Part shown: positions 41,354-48,454 of the stretch, in pieces
Numbering within the stretch: the first letter of the stretch is position 1
How the letters are laid out: each line of letters opens with the position of its first letter
Source: JASLQO01 sp002327525
Lineage (GTDB): Bacteria; Pseudomonadota; Gammaproteobacteria; Pseudomonadales; Azotimanducaceae
Reading direction: 5' to 3'
DNA length: 64,000 bases
NCBI GenBank assembly: GCA_030744435.1
Contig: JASLQO010000009.1
Coordinates: forward strand, 62,001 to 126,000
Notes under the pieces: generated by a model
Database searches by the model: none
What the model saw: only the letters and a program-made list of their open reading frames with translations
Told to the model about the DNA's origin: nothing
Made by a program: the position numbers and the translations under genes

Positions 41354-42165
41354 TCATGAGCCTTCGTTGATGATGTACACGTCTTGCTGCGGATAGGGGA
41401 TGGAGATACCTTCCGCATCGAAAGCAACCTTGGCCTTCTCAGTAAGGTCGAAGAACACACCCCAGTAGTCTCCGGTGTCGGTCCAGACACGCACCGCGAA
41501 GTTCACCGAACTGTCCGCCAGCTCCGACATCAGAATGGCGGTTCCGGATCCGGATGGATGCGGCTGTCCGCGTCGATCAGGCCCTGGAGGACGGAGCCTG
41601 CACGGACGATGTCGTCCTGGTAACCGATACCGAAGGTGAGATCGACGCGATGCAGTTCTTCCAGGGTGATGTTGGTGATGATGCCGTTGGAGATCGCTCC
41701 ATTTGGCACGAAGGCCACCTTGTTCTCCGGCGTGGTGAGGATGGTGTTGAACAGCTGAATTTCGCGCACGGAACCGACGATGCCCTGGGCGTCGATGACA
41801 TCGCCCACGCGGTAGGGTCTGAACAGGAGAATCAGAACGCCACCCGCGAAGTTGACGAGCCTGCCCTGCAATGCCAGTCCTATGGCCAGACCCGTGGCTC
41901 CGGTTACGGCAATGAACGACGTCGTCTCGATGCCGACCATACCCGTCACGCTTATAACGAGCAGTACTTTCAGCCCGATGGAGATCAGCCTGCCGAAGAA
42001 GCGGCGCAGGGTCTCATCGGTGCTCTCGCGCTCCATTATGCCGTCGGCGAGCCAGGCGATCCTGCCGATCAGCCAGAGACCGACGACGAGTACCACGATG
42101 GCCGAAGCGACCTTGGGTAGGTAGGTCGTGGCTAGCTGGATGCCGGTTTGGATGTAAGCTTCCAT
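41354..42165 (-). pseudogene. Small mechanosensitive channel (MscS) with a late frameshift
   Basis: The first 211 codons encode a normal MscS: three N-terminal helices (TYLPKVASAIVVLVVGLWLIGRI, ISIGLKVLLVISVTGMVGI and the pore helix TSFIAVTGATGLAIGLALQGRLVNFAGGVLILLFRPYRVGDVID). The cytoplasmic beta domain has KVAFVPNGAISNGIITNIT. At DSRIHPDPEP the frame is lost by one base (about 41530-41535) and stops two codons later. The rest is intact in the next frame: ILMSELADSSVNFAVRVWTD, GDYWGVFFDLTEKAKVAFDA and EGISIPYPQQDVYIINEGS, ending at 41354. As read, the product lacks about 60 residues of the cytoplasmic cage. One restored G would give a normal 270-residue channel, so a base-call error is a real alternative. 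Confidence 0.85.
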
Positions 42166-42434
42166 TGCTTGTTCCTTGACGTTGTTTACGGTGGGCTCTG
42201 CCGCGGCCGCACGATGCCGGTGAGTCGGCCACTGTCTCTACCGCTTCCGATATGCGTTTGCTGTTGGCGCGCGATCGCGCGCGCGATCCTATGAGAATTG
42301 TGTAAATTCCCCCTGCTGACTGTACACAGGCCAGGCGTTTCCATACCCTACGCCGCGAGCAGATTGTTCTTAATCGCGGGTCGATTACGCGGGAGACATG
42401 GCAGACCGATTGCGGATCGACAAAGGAGATAGAT
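42166..42434 (+). promoter_or_regulatory. Divergent region between mscS and the ompA-like remnant
   Basis: This 269-base gap must hold the promoter of the leftward channel gene and of the rightward ompA-like gene. AAGGAG at about 42423-42428 is the ribosome site for the GTG at 42435. A perfect 16-base palindrome GCGCGCGATCGCGCGC lies at 42267-42282 and is followed by further GCGATC. It is low in complexity and I assign it no function. No RNA gene is seen. Confidence 0.3.
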
Positions 42435-42746
42435 GTGAAGGTTCGACAGATTCTGGGGTCACTCGTCGTGGCGTCGCTCGCATGGTCGGGAACGGCCTTG
42501 GGGGAGAATGGCGCCGGGATGCCGGAAGACAAGTTCTACCTCGCGCCGGGAGCGATCTGGTACCAATCACCGCTGTCTGAGGACCACGAGGTGGATCCTG
42601 CAGTGGCCCTGGGGTACACCTTCAATGAGTGGTTGGTGGCAGAAATTCTCGGTGGCCGGGTCGAGAGCCGACCGATTGACACCAACGACACCGATGAGGG
42701 TCGCCAGCACAACCGGCGCGTGGCGGTTGTGTTCAGCAGTTCGTGA
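42435..42746 (+). pseudogene. OmpA-like gene with its central part deleted in frame
   Basis: The 103-codon frame starts at a GTG behind AAGGAG. It encodes a signal peptide (KVRQILGSLVVASLAWSGTALG), then KFYLAPGAIWYQSPLSEDHEVDPAVALGYTFNEWLVAEILGG, which resembles the first strands of an OmpA-type outer-membrane barrel. It then jumps to TNDTDEGRQHNRRVAVVF, the last residues of an OmpA C-terminal peptidoglycan-binding domain. Full-length relatives have well over 150 extra residues between these parts. The most economical reading is an in-frame internal deletion leaving a short exported peptide. It cannot form a barrel or bind peptidoglycan in the usual way. Confidence 0.7.
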
Positions 42747-42804
42747 CCCATCGGAGAATTCCGGCGGTGCATTGGCAGCCGCCGGAAAAACCGGAGACCG
42801 GATC

Positions 42805-43581
42805 TTGAGCTACGAACACTTGCTCTACGATGTACAGGGTCCCATGGCGCTGATCACCATCAATCGGGCGGACAAGCACAACGCTATCTCGTTGGGAACG
42901 CTCGATGAGCTGCATGCGGCGGTGGACGCGGCGGCCACCGACGAGGAAGTGCGCGTCATCACTATCACGGGTGCAGGTGATCGTGCCTTTGCATCGGGAT
43001 CGGATCTCTCCGAGGTACTTCACCGGGATTTCAGGCAGGCCCTCGAACCCATCGTGCAGGGTCTAGCCGATCAGCTCGAACGCACTCCGAAACCCACCAT
43101 CGCCGCGATCAATGGCATCTGTATGGGGGGTGGTCTGGAAGTGGCACTGGGGTGCGATCTGAGAATCGCGACGCCGAACAGCGGCTTCGCCACGCCCGAG
43201 GGAAAACTCGGCATCATTCCGGGTGGTGGTGCCACGGCCAGGTTGCCGCGAATCGTGGGCCGGGGCTGGGGCATGGAAATGATGCTCATGGGCGAGCCCA
43301 TCGATGCCGAACGTGCACTGCAGATCGGCCTTATCACGCGCCTGGTTGAACCCGACGAGTTGCTGCCCGAAGCGCGCCGCATGGCAGACCACCTGGCGGG
43401 CTTCGCACCGTTCGTACCCCGCACCATGAAGGCGATGGTGCACTTCGGCATGGAGGCGAGCCTTGCTGGCGCGCTCATGTTCGAGAAGTATGCGCAGGGC
43501 GCTCTGGTACAGACGGCGGACAAAGTGGAAGGGATCACCGCCTTCCTGGAAAAACGCGACCCCGACTTCAAGGGTAAGTAG
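42805..43581 (+). CDS. Enoyl-CoA hydratase/isomerase family protein
   Basis: A 258-residue crotonase from a TTG behind CCGGAGACC. MALITINRADKHNAISLGTLDEL opens the fold. VRVITITGAGDRAFASGSDLSEV (about residue 49) is the first oxyanion strand, and AAINGICMGGGLEVALGCDLRIATPNSGFATPEGKLGIIPGGGATARLPRIVG (about 97-150) holds the second strand and a catalytic-type glutamate in ATPEGKLG. It should hydrate or isomerise an enoyl-CoA. The same open frame extends 99 codons upstream through the ompA remnant, but that part is a shadow. It stands 88 bases before the MaoC-type pair and could be in the same transcript. Confidence 0.88.
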   Translation: MSYEHLLYDVQGPMALITINRADKHNAISLGTLDELHAAVDAAATDEEVRVITITGAGDRAFASGSDLSEVLHRDFRQALEPIVQGLADQLERTPKPTIAAINGICMGGGLEVALGCDLRIATPNSGFATPEGKLGIIPGGGATARLPRIVGRGWGMEMMLMGEPIDAERALQIGLITRLVEPDELLPEARRMADHLAGFAPFVPRTMKAMVHFGMEASLAGALMFEKYAQGALVQTADKVEGITAFLEKRDPDFKGK

Positions 43582-43669
43582 GCCGCACCAGTCCCGTTGA
43601 TCCCTTGCCCACACTGCGGGATACTCGATTCCCTTTCCATAAACGACACGCAAGGACTAAGGGGGATTC

Positions 43670-44170
43670 ATGGCAGTTGACCGATTTCCAGTGGAGGCGA
43701 GCCATATCATGATGTTTGCTCGCTCCGTCGCTGATGACAACCAGATTTACTACGACGAGGAATATGCCAAGGAAACGGAACCGGGCGGGATCATCGCGCC
43801 GCCGACCTTTGCGCAGGCGAGTGCTCAGTTCGACCCGGACTACTTCCTGCGTCCAAAGGTTGGTGAGCCATGGTTTGGTTCCGGGGGGGAACCCACCGGT
43901 ATCAAACGCGAGAGCTCCGGAGGCGGAGGCGGAGGCGGAGGCGGCGGCGGTCTGCATGCCGAACAGCATTTCGAATATCACCGCCATGTGGGTCCGGGCG
44001 ATGTACTCACCGCGACCACCGGACCGGGTAAGACCTGGGAGAAGGAAGGCAAGCGCTCCGGCAAGCTGATGTTCTCCGAATCCGTCACCGAGTATCGTGA
44101 TCAGAACGGCGAGCTCGTCATCACGGCACGCGGCGTGGGTGTACGTACCGAACGTCCGGTGGATCAATAG
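43670..44170 (+). CDS. MaoC-type (FAS1-like) dehydratase subunit with poly-glycine insert
   Basis: A 166-residue hot-dog protein. FPVEASHIMMFARSVADDNQIYYDEEYAKETEPGGIIAPPTFAQASAQFDPDY at the start is typical of the N-terminal half of bacterial two-subunit MaoC hydratases. LHAEQHFEYHRHVGPGDVLTATTGPGKTWEKEGKRSGKLMFSESVTEYRDQNGELVITARGVGV forms the second part. Between them lies a run of eleven glycines (about residues 84-94). In such pairs this subunit shapes the acyl tunnel while the second subunit carries the hydratase motif. The partner gene starts 9 bases downstream. Confidence 0.85.
   Translation: MAVDRFPVEASHIMMFARSVADDNQIYYDEEYAKETEPGGIIAPPTFAQASAQFDPDYFLRPKVGEPWFGSGGEPTGIKRESSGGGGGGGGGGGLHAEQHFEYHRHVGPGDVLTATTGPGKTWEKEGKRSGKLMFSESVTEYRDQNGELVITARGVGVRTERPVDQ
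43919..43951 (+). repeat. GGAGGC microsatellite encoding eleven glycines
   Basis: Eleven consecutive glycine codons, mostly alternating GGA and GGC, form a hexanucleotide repeat inside the MaoC-type subunit gene. All units keep the frame. The glycine run falls between TGIKRESS and LHAEQHFEYH, a surface loop in related proteins by inference. Repeats of this kind change length by slippage in steps of two residues, or break the frame if a single base is lost. Confidence 0.9.
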
Positions 44171-44179
44171 GAGGTCGTC

Positions 44180-44590
44180 ATGGCGTTGAAAGCAAGCGAG
44201 TTGAAAGCGGGCGACACCTACACGGAGTGTCTGGTCGAGGATCTCAAGCGAACACAAATCGTGCAGTACGCGGGTGCATCCGGAGACTACAACCCGGTAC
44301 ACACGGATGAATTGTTCACGAAAGAAGTGGCGGGCTACCCGTCCGTGTTCGCACACGGCATGCTCACCATGGGCATGACCGGCCGTATGCTCACCAACTA
44401 TGTGGGTGATGGCCGGTTGAAGTCCTTCGGTGTGCGGTTCACGAGTCAGGTCTGGCCGGGGGACACTCTGCATTCCACTGCAACCGTCGAAGAGGTAAAT
44501 GACGATGTGGTGAATTTGAAAGTGGAAACCGCCAACCAGGACGGCACCGTGGTCGTATCCGGTTACGCGACTGCACGGGTAAACGTGTAG
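44180..44590 (+). CDS. MaoC-type dehydratase, catalytic subunit
   Basis: A 136-residue hot-dog domain protein. IVQYAGASGDYNPVHTDELFTKEVAGYPSVFAHGMLTMGMTGRMLTNYVGDG contains the hydratase 2 motif: the catalytic aspartate in SGDYNPVH and the histidine five residues later (about residues 35-41), then the FAHGML oxyanion segment. FGVRFTSQVWPGDTLHSTATVEEV completes the fold. With the upstream subunit it should form a heterodimeric R-specific enoyl-CoA hydratase or a steroid-type acyl-CoA dehydratase. The strong GGAGG ribosome site and 9-base spacing indicate co-expression. Confidence 0.9.
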   Translation: MALKASELKAGDTYTECLVEDLKRTQIVQYAGASGDYNPVHTDELFTKEVAGYPSVFAHGMLTMGMTGRMLTNYVGDGRLKSFGVRFTSQVWPGDTLHSTATVEEVNDDVVNLKVETANQDGTVVVSGYATARVNV

Positions 44591-44606
44591 CTCGACCCTG
44601 TCGTGT

Positions 44607-44629
44607 CGGTCCGGTCATGCACCGGACCG
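44607..44629. terminator. Perfect hairpin between convergent MaoC and SDR genes
   Basis: CGGTCCGGT (44607-44615) and ACCGGACCG (44621-44629) form a 9-bp perfect stem with a 5-base loop. It lies in the 53-base gap between two convergent genes. There is no T-tract, so it is a candidate factor-assisted or weak bidirectional terminator rather than a canonical one. Confidence 0.5.
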
Positions 44630-44643
44630 GCGCCGATTGCGAC

Positions 44644-45360
44644 TTACCAGCGCTCCTGGCTGGTCCGCACGTCCACCTCGAACGACCACGCACGCGACGG
44701 CTGGTTGTATAGATAGACAAAGCCGTCGACGATACCTTCGATGGAGATCATTCCGTCAACGCCGAGCTGTTTCGCGTAGTCGGGATAGCGTTCCATGATT
44801 TTCTCTCCGCCGATGGGACCGTCCACGACGATGTGGCCCACGTGAATACCATCGGGGCCGTACTCCTTGGCCATGGCTTGAGCGAGGTTCCTCAACGCCC
44901 CCTTCGATGAATTGAAGGCTCCGAAATTCGCGCGTCCGCGCATCGAAGCGCTTGCGCCCGTGAACAACAGGGTGCCAGCCCCCCTGGGTTGCATGCGCCG
45001 GATCGCCTCGCGGCCAAACAGAAAACCGCCGAAACAGCACACCCGCCAGCTGTTCTCGAAATAGTCGGCGTCCATGTCGATGATGCGCCCCGGCGTGTTG
45101 TTACCGGCGTTGTAGATGGCGAGATCGAGTTGGTCGCCCGCGGCATCGAACAAGGCCTGAGTATCTGCCTCGCTGGTGGCGTCTGCGACCATGGCCTCGG
45201 CGCTACCGCCGTCCTGCCTGACGAGGCGAACGATATTGTCGAGTTTCTCGCGTGTCCGTCCAGCGACCAGGACGTGATGCCCTTCTGCCGAGAATCGCCG
45301 GCAGAGTTGTCCGCCGAGCCCACGGTCGGGCCCTACGCCGATGACGATTGCTGTCTTCAT
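44644..45360 (-). CDS. SDR family oxidoreductase with Phe at the catalytic Tyr position
   Basis: A 238-residue Rossmann protein. The cofactor start is AIVIGVGPDRGLGGQLCRRFSAEGHHVLVAGR (residues 4-35), followed by LDLAIYNAGNNTPG (NAG motif). At the active site, LLFTGASASMRGRANFGAFNSSKGALRNLAQAMAKEYGPDGIHVGHIVVDGPI has the expected serine and lysine, but FNSSK stands where YxxxK is expected. SDRs with this F-for-Y change form a recognised subgroup (recalled), so this may be a natural variant of altered chemistry. The ATG at 45360 was chosen to begin at the Rossmann strand. Confidence 0.85.
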   Translation of the reverse strand: MKTAIVIGVGPDRGLGGQLCRRFSAEGHHVLVAGRTREKLDNIVRLVRQDGGSAEAMVADATSEADTQALFDAAGDQLDLAIYNAGNNTPGRIIDMDADYFENSWRVCCFGGFLFGREAIRRMQPRGAGTLLFTGASASMRGRANFGAFNSSKGALRNLAQAMAKEYGPDGIHVGHIVVDGPIGGEKIMERYPDYAKQLGVDGMISIEGIVDGFVYLYNQPSRAWSFEVDVRTSQERW

Positions 45361-45432
45361 ACCGTTGCCCCTCGAGAAATCGGGTAGAAATCGGGTCACA
45401 CGATACCAGAGAGGTACGGATCGAAGTGGTGT

Positions 45433-46131
45433 TCAGCCGTCAGATAGGCGCCGGCGGGCGTCAGCGAGGCGCGCCTCATAGTCTGGATTGGGAAAGTCCC
45501 GGGTCATGATTTCGAGCACTTCGGCCAGATCGCCCCAACTTTCCTGCTCCGCGTAGAGATAGGCGAGCAACTGCCACCACTGTTCCTCGATCTGCGCTGG
45601 GTTGGAGAGGGCAATTCCCGACTCGAGGTGCCGGATGGCCGCCTCATGGTCGTCGATCCTGAAGTAGAGCTGCGCCAGGAAGATCAGTGGCGCAGCGGTT
45701 TCTGAGTCGCCCAGCGTCAGCCATTGCTGCATGTAGGCAACGGCCGCTGCGTAGTCTTCGCGCAGGTACTCGATTTGCGCCAGAGCGTAGAGAGTGGGAA
45801 GCCGAAGGCTGGCCGGCACGGCGTCGCCGTGTTCGAGCACGCGCTCGTAATGATTCACGCTCGATTGCAGTTGGTCGTGCCGATAGTAAAGATAACCGAT
45901 CATGCTGTGCACGTGTGCGTGCTCGAGAATGGTGGATGCGTCGGAAACCAGCGGCAGCGCGTCACGAAGTGCCGCCTCGACCTGGTTTGCGTTGGCGAGG
46001 CTGTGCAGGCGCGCGAGGTCCTCACGTATTTCGGGGCTGAGTGTCGGGACGGGCCGCAGAGGCTCGGCGGCTTGTGCGCAACCCACGAGCAGTGCATAGG
46101 CGATTGCGGCATGCCGGATCCAGGTTTGCAT
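45433..46131 (-). CDS. Exported TPR-repeat protein
   Basis: A 232-residue protein with a signal peptide QTWIRHAAIAYALLVGCAQAAEP; the GCAQA could be a lipobox or a plain cleavage site. It has at least four tetratricopeptide-like helical pairs: AHVHSMIGYLYYRHDQLQSSVNHYERVLEH, LPTLYALAQIEYLREDYAAAVAYMQQWLTL, APLIFLAQLYFRIDDHEAAIRHLESGIAL and EEQWWQLLAYLYAEQESWGDLAEVLEIMTRDFP. TPR proteins scaffold complexes; no partner is indicated. It starts 5 bases after the stop of the esterase gene, so both share a transcript. The ATG was chosen for its signal peptide. Confidence 0.8.
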   Translation of the reverse strand: MQTWIRHAAIAYALLVGCAQAAEPLRPVPTLSPEIREDLARLHSLANANQVEAALRDALPLVSDASTILEHAHVHSMIGYLYYRHDQLQSSVNHYERVLEHGDAVPASLRLPTLYALAQIEYLREDYAAAVAYMQQWLTLGDSETAAPLIFLAQLYFRIDDHEAAIRHLESGIALSNPAQIEEQWWQLLAYLYAEQESWGDLAEVLEIMTRDFPNPDYEARLADARRRLSDG

Positions 46132-46136
46132 CTGGC

Positions 46137-47063
46137 TCACGTCAGACGCCTTTTCAATTCCGCACAGCACGCGTCGAAAGCTTCACGACAGGCGTGAAAC
46201 GTTTGTGCCTGAGCGAAGAAGTCGTGTACCAGACCGGCGTAGCAGACGTACCTTGTGTCGTTCCCGGCCGCCTTGAGTGCGTCGGCGTATGCGGCCCCTT
46301 CGTCACGCAAAGGATCGAATTCGGCGGTGACCACCAGCGCGGGTGGTAGGCCGGAGAGTTCACCGCGTAGCGGCGAAGCCCTGGGGTGTTGTCGCGCCGA
46401 TTGTTCCGGACAGTAGTGATTCCAGAACCAATGCATGGAATCCGTGGTGAGGATGTAGTCTTTGGCGTTGTCGATATAGCTCTGACGCGACATGTCGCAG
46501 TCGACGACGGGGTATAGCAGAAGCTGGAAGCCGATCTTCGGAGAAGCCTCATCGCGGGCCATCTGACACACCACAGCTGCGAGGTTGCCACCGGCACTTT
46601 CGCCACCCACGGCCAGGCGGCCGTTGCCACCGAGGATATCCACGTTTTCGGCTGCCCATTTCACGGCCGCGTAGCAGTCGTTCGCCGCAGCTGGGAAAAC
46701 ATGCTCCGGTGCCAGCCGGTAGTCGACGGACAGCACCACGTACCCGGCCGTTTGGGCAATGTCACGGCAGGCGGCGTCACATACGTCTACATCGCCGATG
46801 ACCCAGCCACCGCCGTGAAAGTGCACGTACACCGGTAGCGGAGTGCCGGCATCGCCGGGACGGTAAACACGTACTGGGATGTCCCCCGCAGGTCCGGGAA
46901 TGACGCGGTTCTCTACGAGACCGATGGTCAGGCTCGGGTCCACCGGCCGCATGGCACGATAGAGCTCGCGCCCCTGATCCGGGGTCATCTCGGAGAGCGG
47001 CGGTAAGGGTTCCTCCATCGCGAGCTGGTCGAACATCGCCTGGTATTCCGGCACTAACGGCAT
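46137..47063 (-). CDS. Alpha/beta hydrolase, hormone-sensitive-lipase-like esterase
   Basis: A 308-residue esterase of bacterial family IV. The diagnostic HGGGW motif is in VHFHGGGWVIGDVDVCDAACRDIA (about residues 80-85). VVLSVDYRLAPEHVFPAAANDCYAAVKWAAEN follows. The nucleophile serine is in LAVGGESAGGNLAAVVCQMA (about 154), the acid in VVTAEFDPLRDEGAAYADAL and the histidine in GLVHDFFAQA. It hydrolyses short- to medium-chain esters, probably in the cytoplasm since no signal peptide is present. It is divergent from the ClpP-like gene and precedes the TPR gene by 5 bases. Confidence 0.92.
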   Translation of the reverse strand: MPLVPEYQAMFDQLAMEEPLPPLSEMTPDQGRELYRAMRPVDPSLTIGLVENRVIPGPAGDIPVRVYRPGDAGTPLPVYVHFHGGGWVIGDVDVCDAACRDIAQTAGYVVLSVDYRLAPEHVFPAAANDCYAAVKWAAENVDILGGNGRLAVGGESAGGNLAAVVCQMARDEASPKIGFQLLLYPVVDCDMSRQSYIDNAKDYILTTDSMHWFWNHYCPEQSARQHPRASPLRGELSGLPPALVVTAEFDPLRDEGAAYADALKAAGNDTRYVCYAGLVHDFFAQAQTFHACREAFDACCAELKRRLT

Positions 47064-47141
47064 TGGCTCCCCCTCATGTAGAATCTGCCGCCTTGTATGT
47101 TAAAAGAAACGACGGGCATTCGCCGTTGGAGAAAGGCCAAA

Positions 47142-47735
47142 ATGACGAGACTGGATGGCGAACAAGAAATCGCCGATGCAGCGAAGCAGTTCAACATGCT
47201 GGAGAACTCGCTGCTCAAGCACCGCACGCTGACGATCTTCGGAGAGATATCCAAAGACACGTCCCAGCGGACTGCTGAAAAGCTGCTGAGTCTGTCGTTC
47301 GAATCGGACGACCCGATCACCATCTATATCAGCTCGCCTGGCGGACACGTGGAGTCGGGCGATACCATTTTTGACATGATTCGCTACATCAAGCCGGTGG
47401 TGCGCACCGTGGGTACGGGCTGGGTGGGCAGCATCGCGACGCACATCTATCTGGCGCCGGAACGTGAACACCGGTTCTGCTTGCCGAACACTCGCTTTCT
47501 CATTCATCAGCCCGCGGGCGGTTTTGGTGGTGATGCCACGGACATCGAGATTCATGCGCGTGAGATCGTCAAGACGCGCGAACGCATCAACGCCATTATC
47601 GCGGAGCAGACCGGCCAGCCGCTGGAGAGGGTCACCGAGGATACCGATCGTGACTACTGGATGAGTGCAGAGGAATCTCTCGAGTACGGACTGGTGGGCA
47701 AGATCATCGCGGGCGTGGACGAGCTGCCGCAGTAA
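47142..47735 (+). CDS. ClpP-like protease paralogue
   Basis: A 197-residue ClpP-family serine protease. KHRTLTIFGEISKDTSQRTAEKLLSLSFESDDPITIYISSPGGHVESGDTIFDMIRYI forms the handle and oxyanion region. The nucleophile is in VGTGWVGSIATHIYLAPE (serine about residue 99), where canonical ClpP has GQAASMG. The histidine is in RFLIHQPAGG (about 123) and the aspartate in TEDTDRDYWMSAEESLEYGLVGKII (about 172). The catalytic triad is complete, but the nucleophile context marks a divergent paralogue. No clpX, clpA or tig gene is adjacent, so its unfoldase is unknown. The ATG at 47142 follows GGAGAAAGG. Confidence 0.85.
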   Translation: MTRLDGEQEIADAAKQFNMLENSLLKHRTLTIFGEISKDTSQRTAEKLLSLSFESDDPITIYISSPGGHVESGDTIFDMIRYIKPVVRTVGTGWVGSIATHIYLAPEREHRFCLPNTRFLIHQPAGGFGGDATDIEIHAREIVKTRERINAIIAEQTGQPLERVTEDTDRDYWMSAEESLEYGLVGKIIAGVDELPQ

Positions 47736-47906
47736 CCCTTTCATTGGCGGAGCAGGTTCGCATCCCGTCGATAGCCTCCCCGACGACGGGGCATGAGCCG
47801 TTGCATTGAGCGGAGCATGGCAGGTATCGGACGATGCGGTGGCCATGCTGGTGCTGGCACATGGTCGAAGTTCACACCGGAGTGTCGTGAGTGCGCGGGG
47901 TGCGCT
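47736..47906. other. Intergenic sequence with a short hairpin
   Basis: This 171-base gap between the ClpP paralogue and the broken exported-protein gene contains CCCCG-acga-CGGGG at 47778-47791. That is a 5-bp stem without a T-tract, about 43 bases after the clpP stop. Nothing else is recognised. The two genes converge here. Confidence 0.3.
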
Positions 47907-48440
47907 TTAAGGTTTCGAATTGGCGCGGCGTGCGTGGAGATATGCGACGGGTACCCGGGTTTCCCTCGCATCGAAACTCCAGTCCCGACGCCATGAAAAG
48001 CGATCCGGGCCAATATCGTGAAAGACGTTGCGGCGAGGTGGCTCCACCCCGCGCGTACTCATGATGATCTCGCCGTCGAGGTAGATCGCGGAGAAGGACA
48101 GCACTTCGCGACCGCTGCTCGCGATCCAGGCCGTCTTCTAGGCGTTCTTCTCGCGATTGAAGATGCGGATGTTCATACCCCAGGTGCGTTCACCCTTTGC
48201 CACATCGATGTGCGGAGCCGGAGAAATGAAGTCATCGCGAATCGCCTCTCCGCCGAAGATCCTGTAGAAAGGCCGCTCGGCCGGATGCGGATTCTCAAGC
48301 CAGGTCTGTCCGTCGCGTTGCAGTGATCGTGCATCGACCAGCCATGTTCCGAGCAGGGGTGCGAAGTGATCCTCTGCGGCGGGAGGCGCCGCTGCTGCTG
48401 AACCGGATACCGCTAGCAGGATCAGCACAGTGGCGCGCAT
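47907..48440 (-). pseudogene. Exported DUF1579-like protein interrupted by an in-frame TAG
   Basis: The gene starts with a signal peptide (RATVLILLAVSGSAAAAPP) and continues EDHFAPLLGTWLVDARSLQR, PFYRIFGGEAIRDDFIS, RTWGMNIRIFNREKNA, then TAG at 48140-48138. The same frame goes on without another stop: KTAWIASSGREVLSFSAIYL, DGEIIMSTRGVEPPRRNVFH, DIGPDRFSWRRDWSFDARE, to a stop at 47907. The continuous sense and even size of about 178 residues argue that TAG replaced a sense codon, perhaps tryptophan (NAWKTAW) or glutamate. The family assignment is tentative, based on the LGTWL opening and the late beta-rich pattern. As read, only the first 100 residues would be made. Confidence 0.7.
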
Positions 48441-48454
48441 GAGATGTCTCCTGG

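Noticed and set aside
42267..42282. GCGCGC palindrome as an origin or regulator site
   Set aside because: It is low-complexity alternating GC with a central GATC; nothing around it supports a defined function.
42508..42804. A longer start for the crotonase gene through the ompA-like remnant
   Set aside because: The translation is an arginine-rich shadow of the remnant in another frame; TTG 42805 with a ribosome site fits the family start.
36057..48140. Possible reassignment of TGA or TAG to an amino acid
   Set aside because: Many intact genes in the window end normally on TGA and TAG, and only one gene of each kind has an internal stop; nonsense mutation or base error is simpler.
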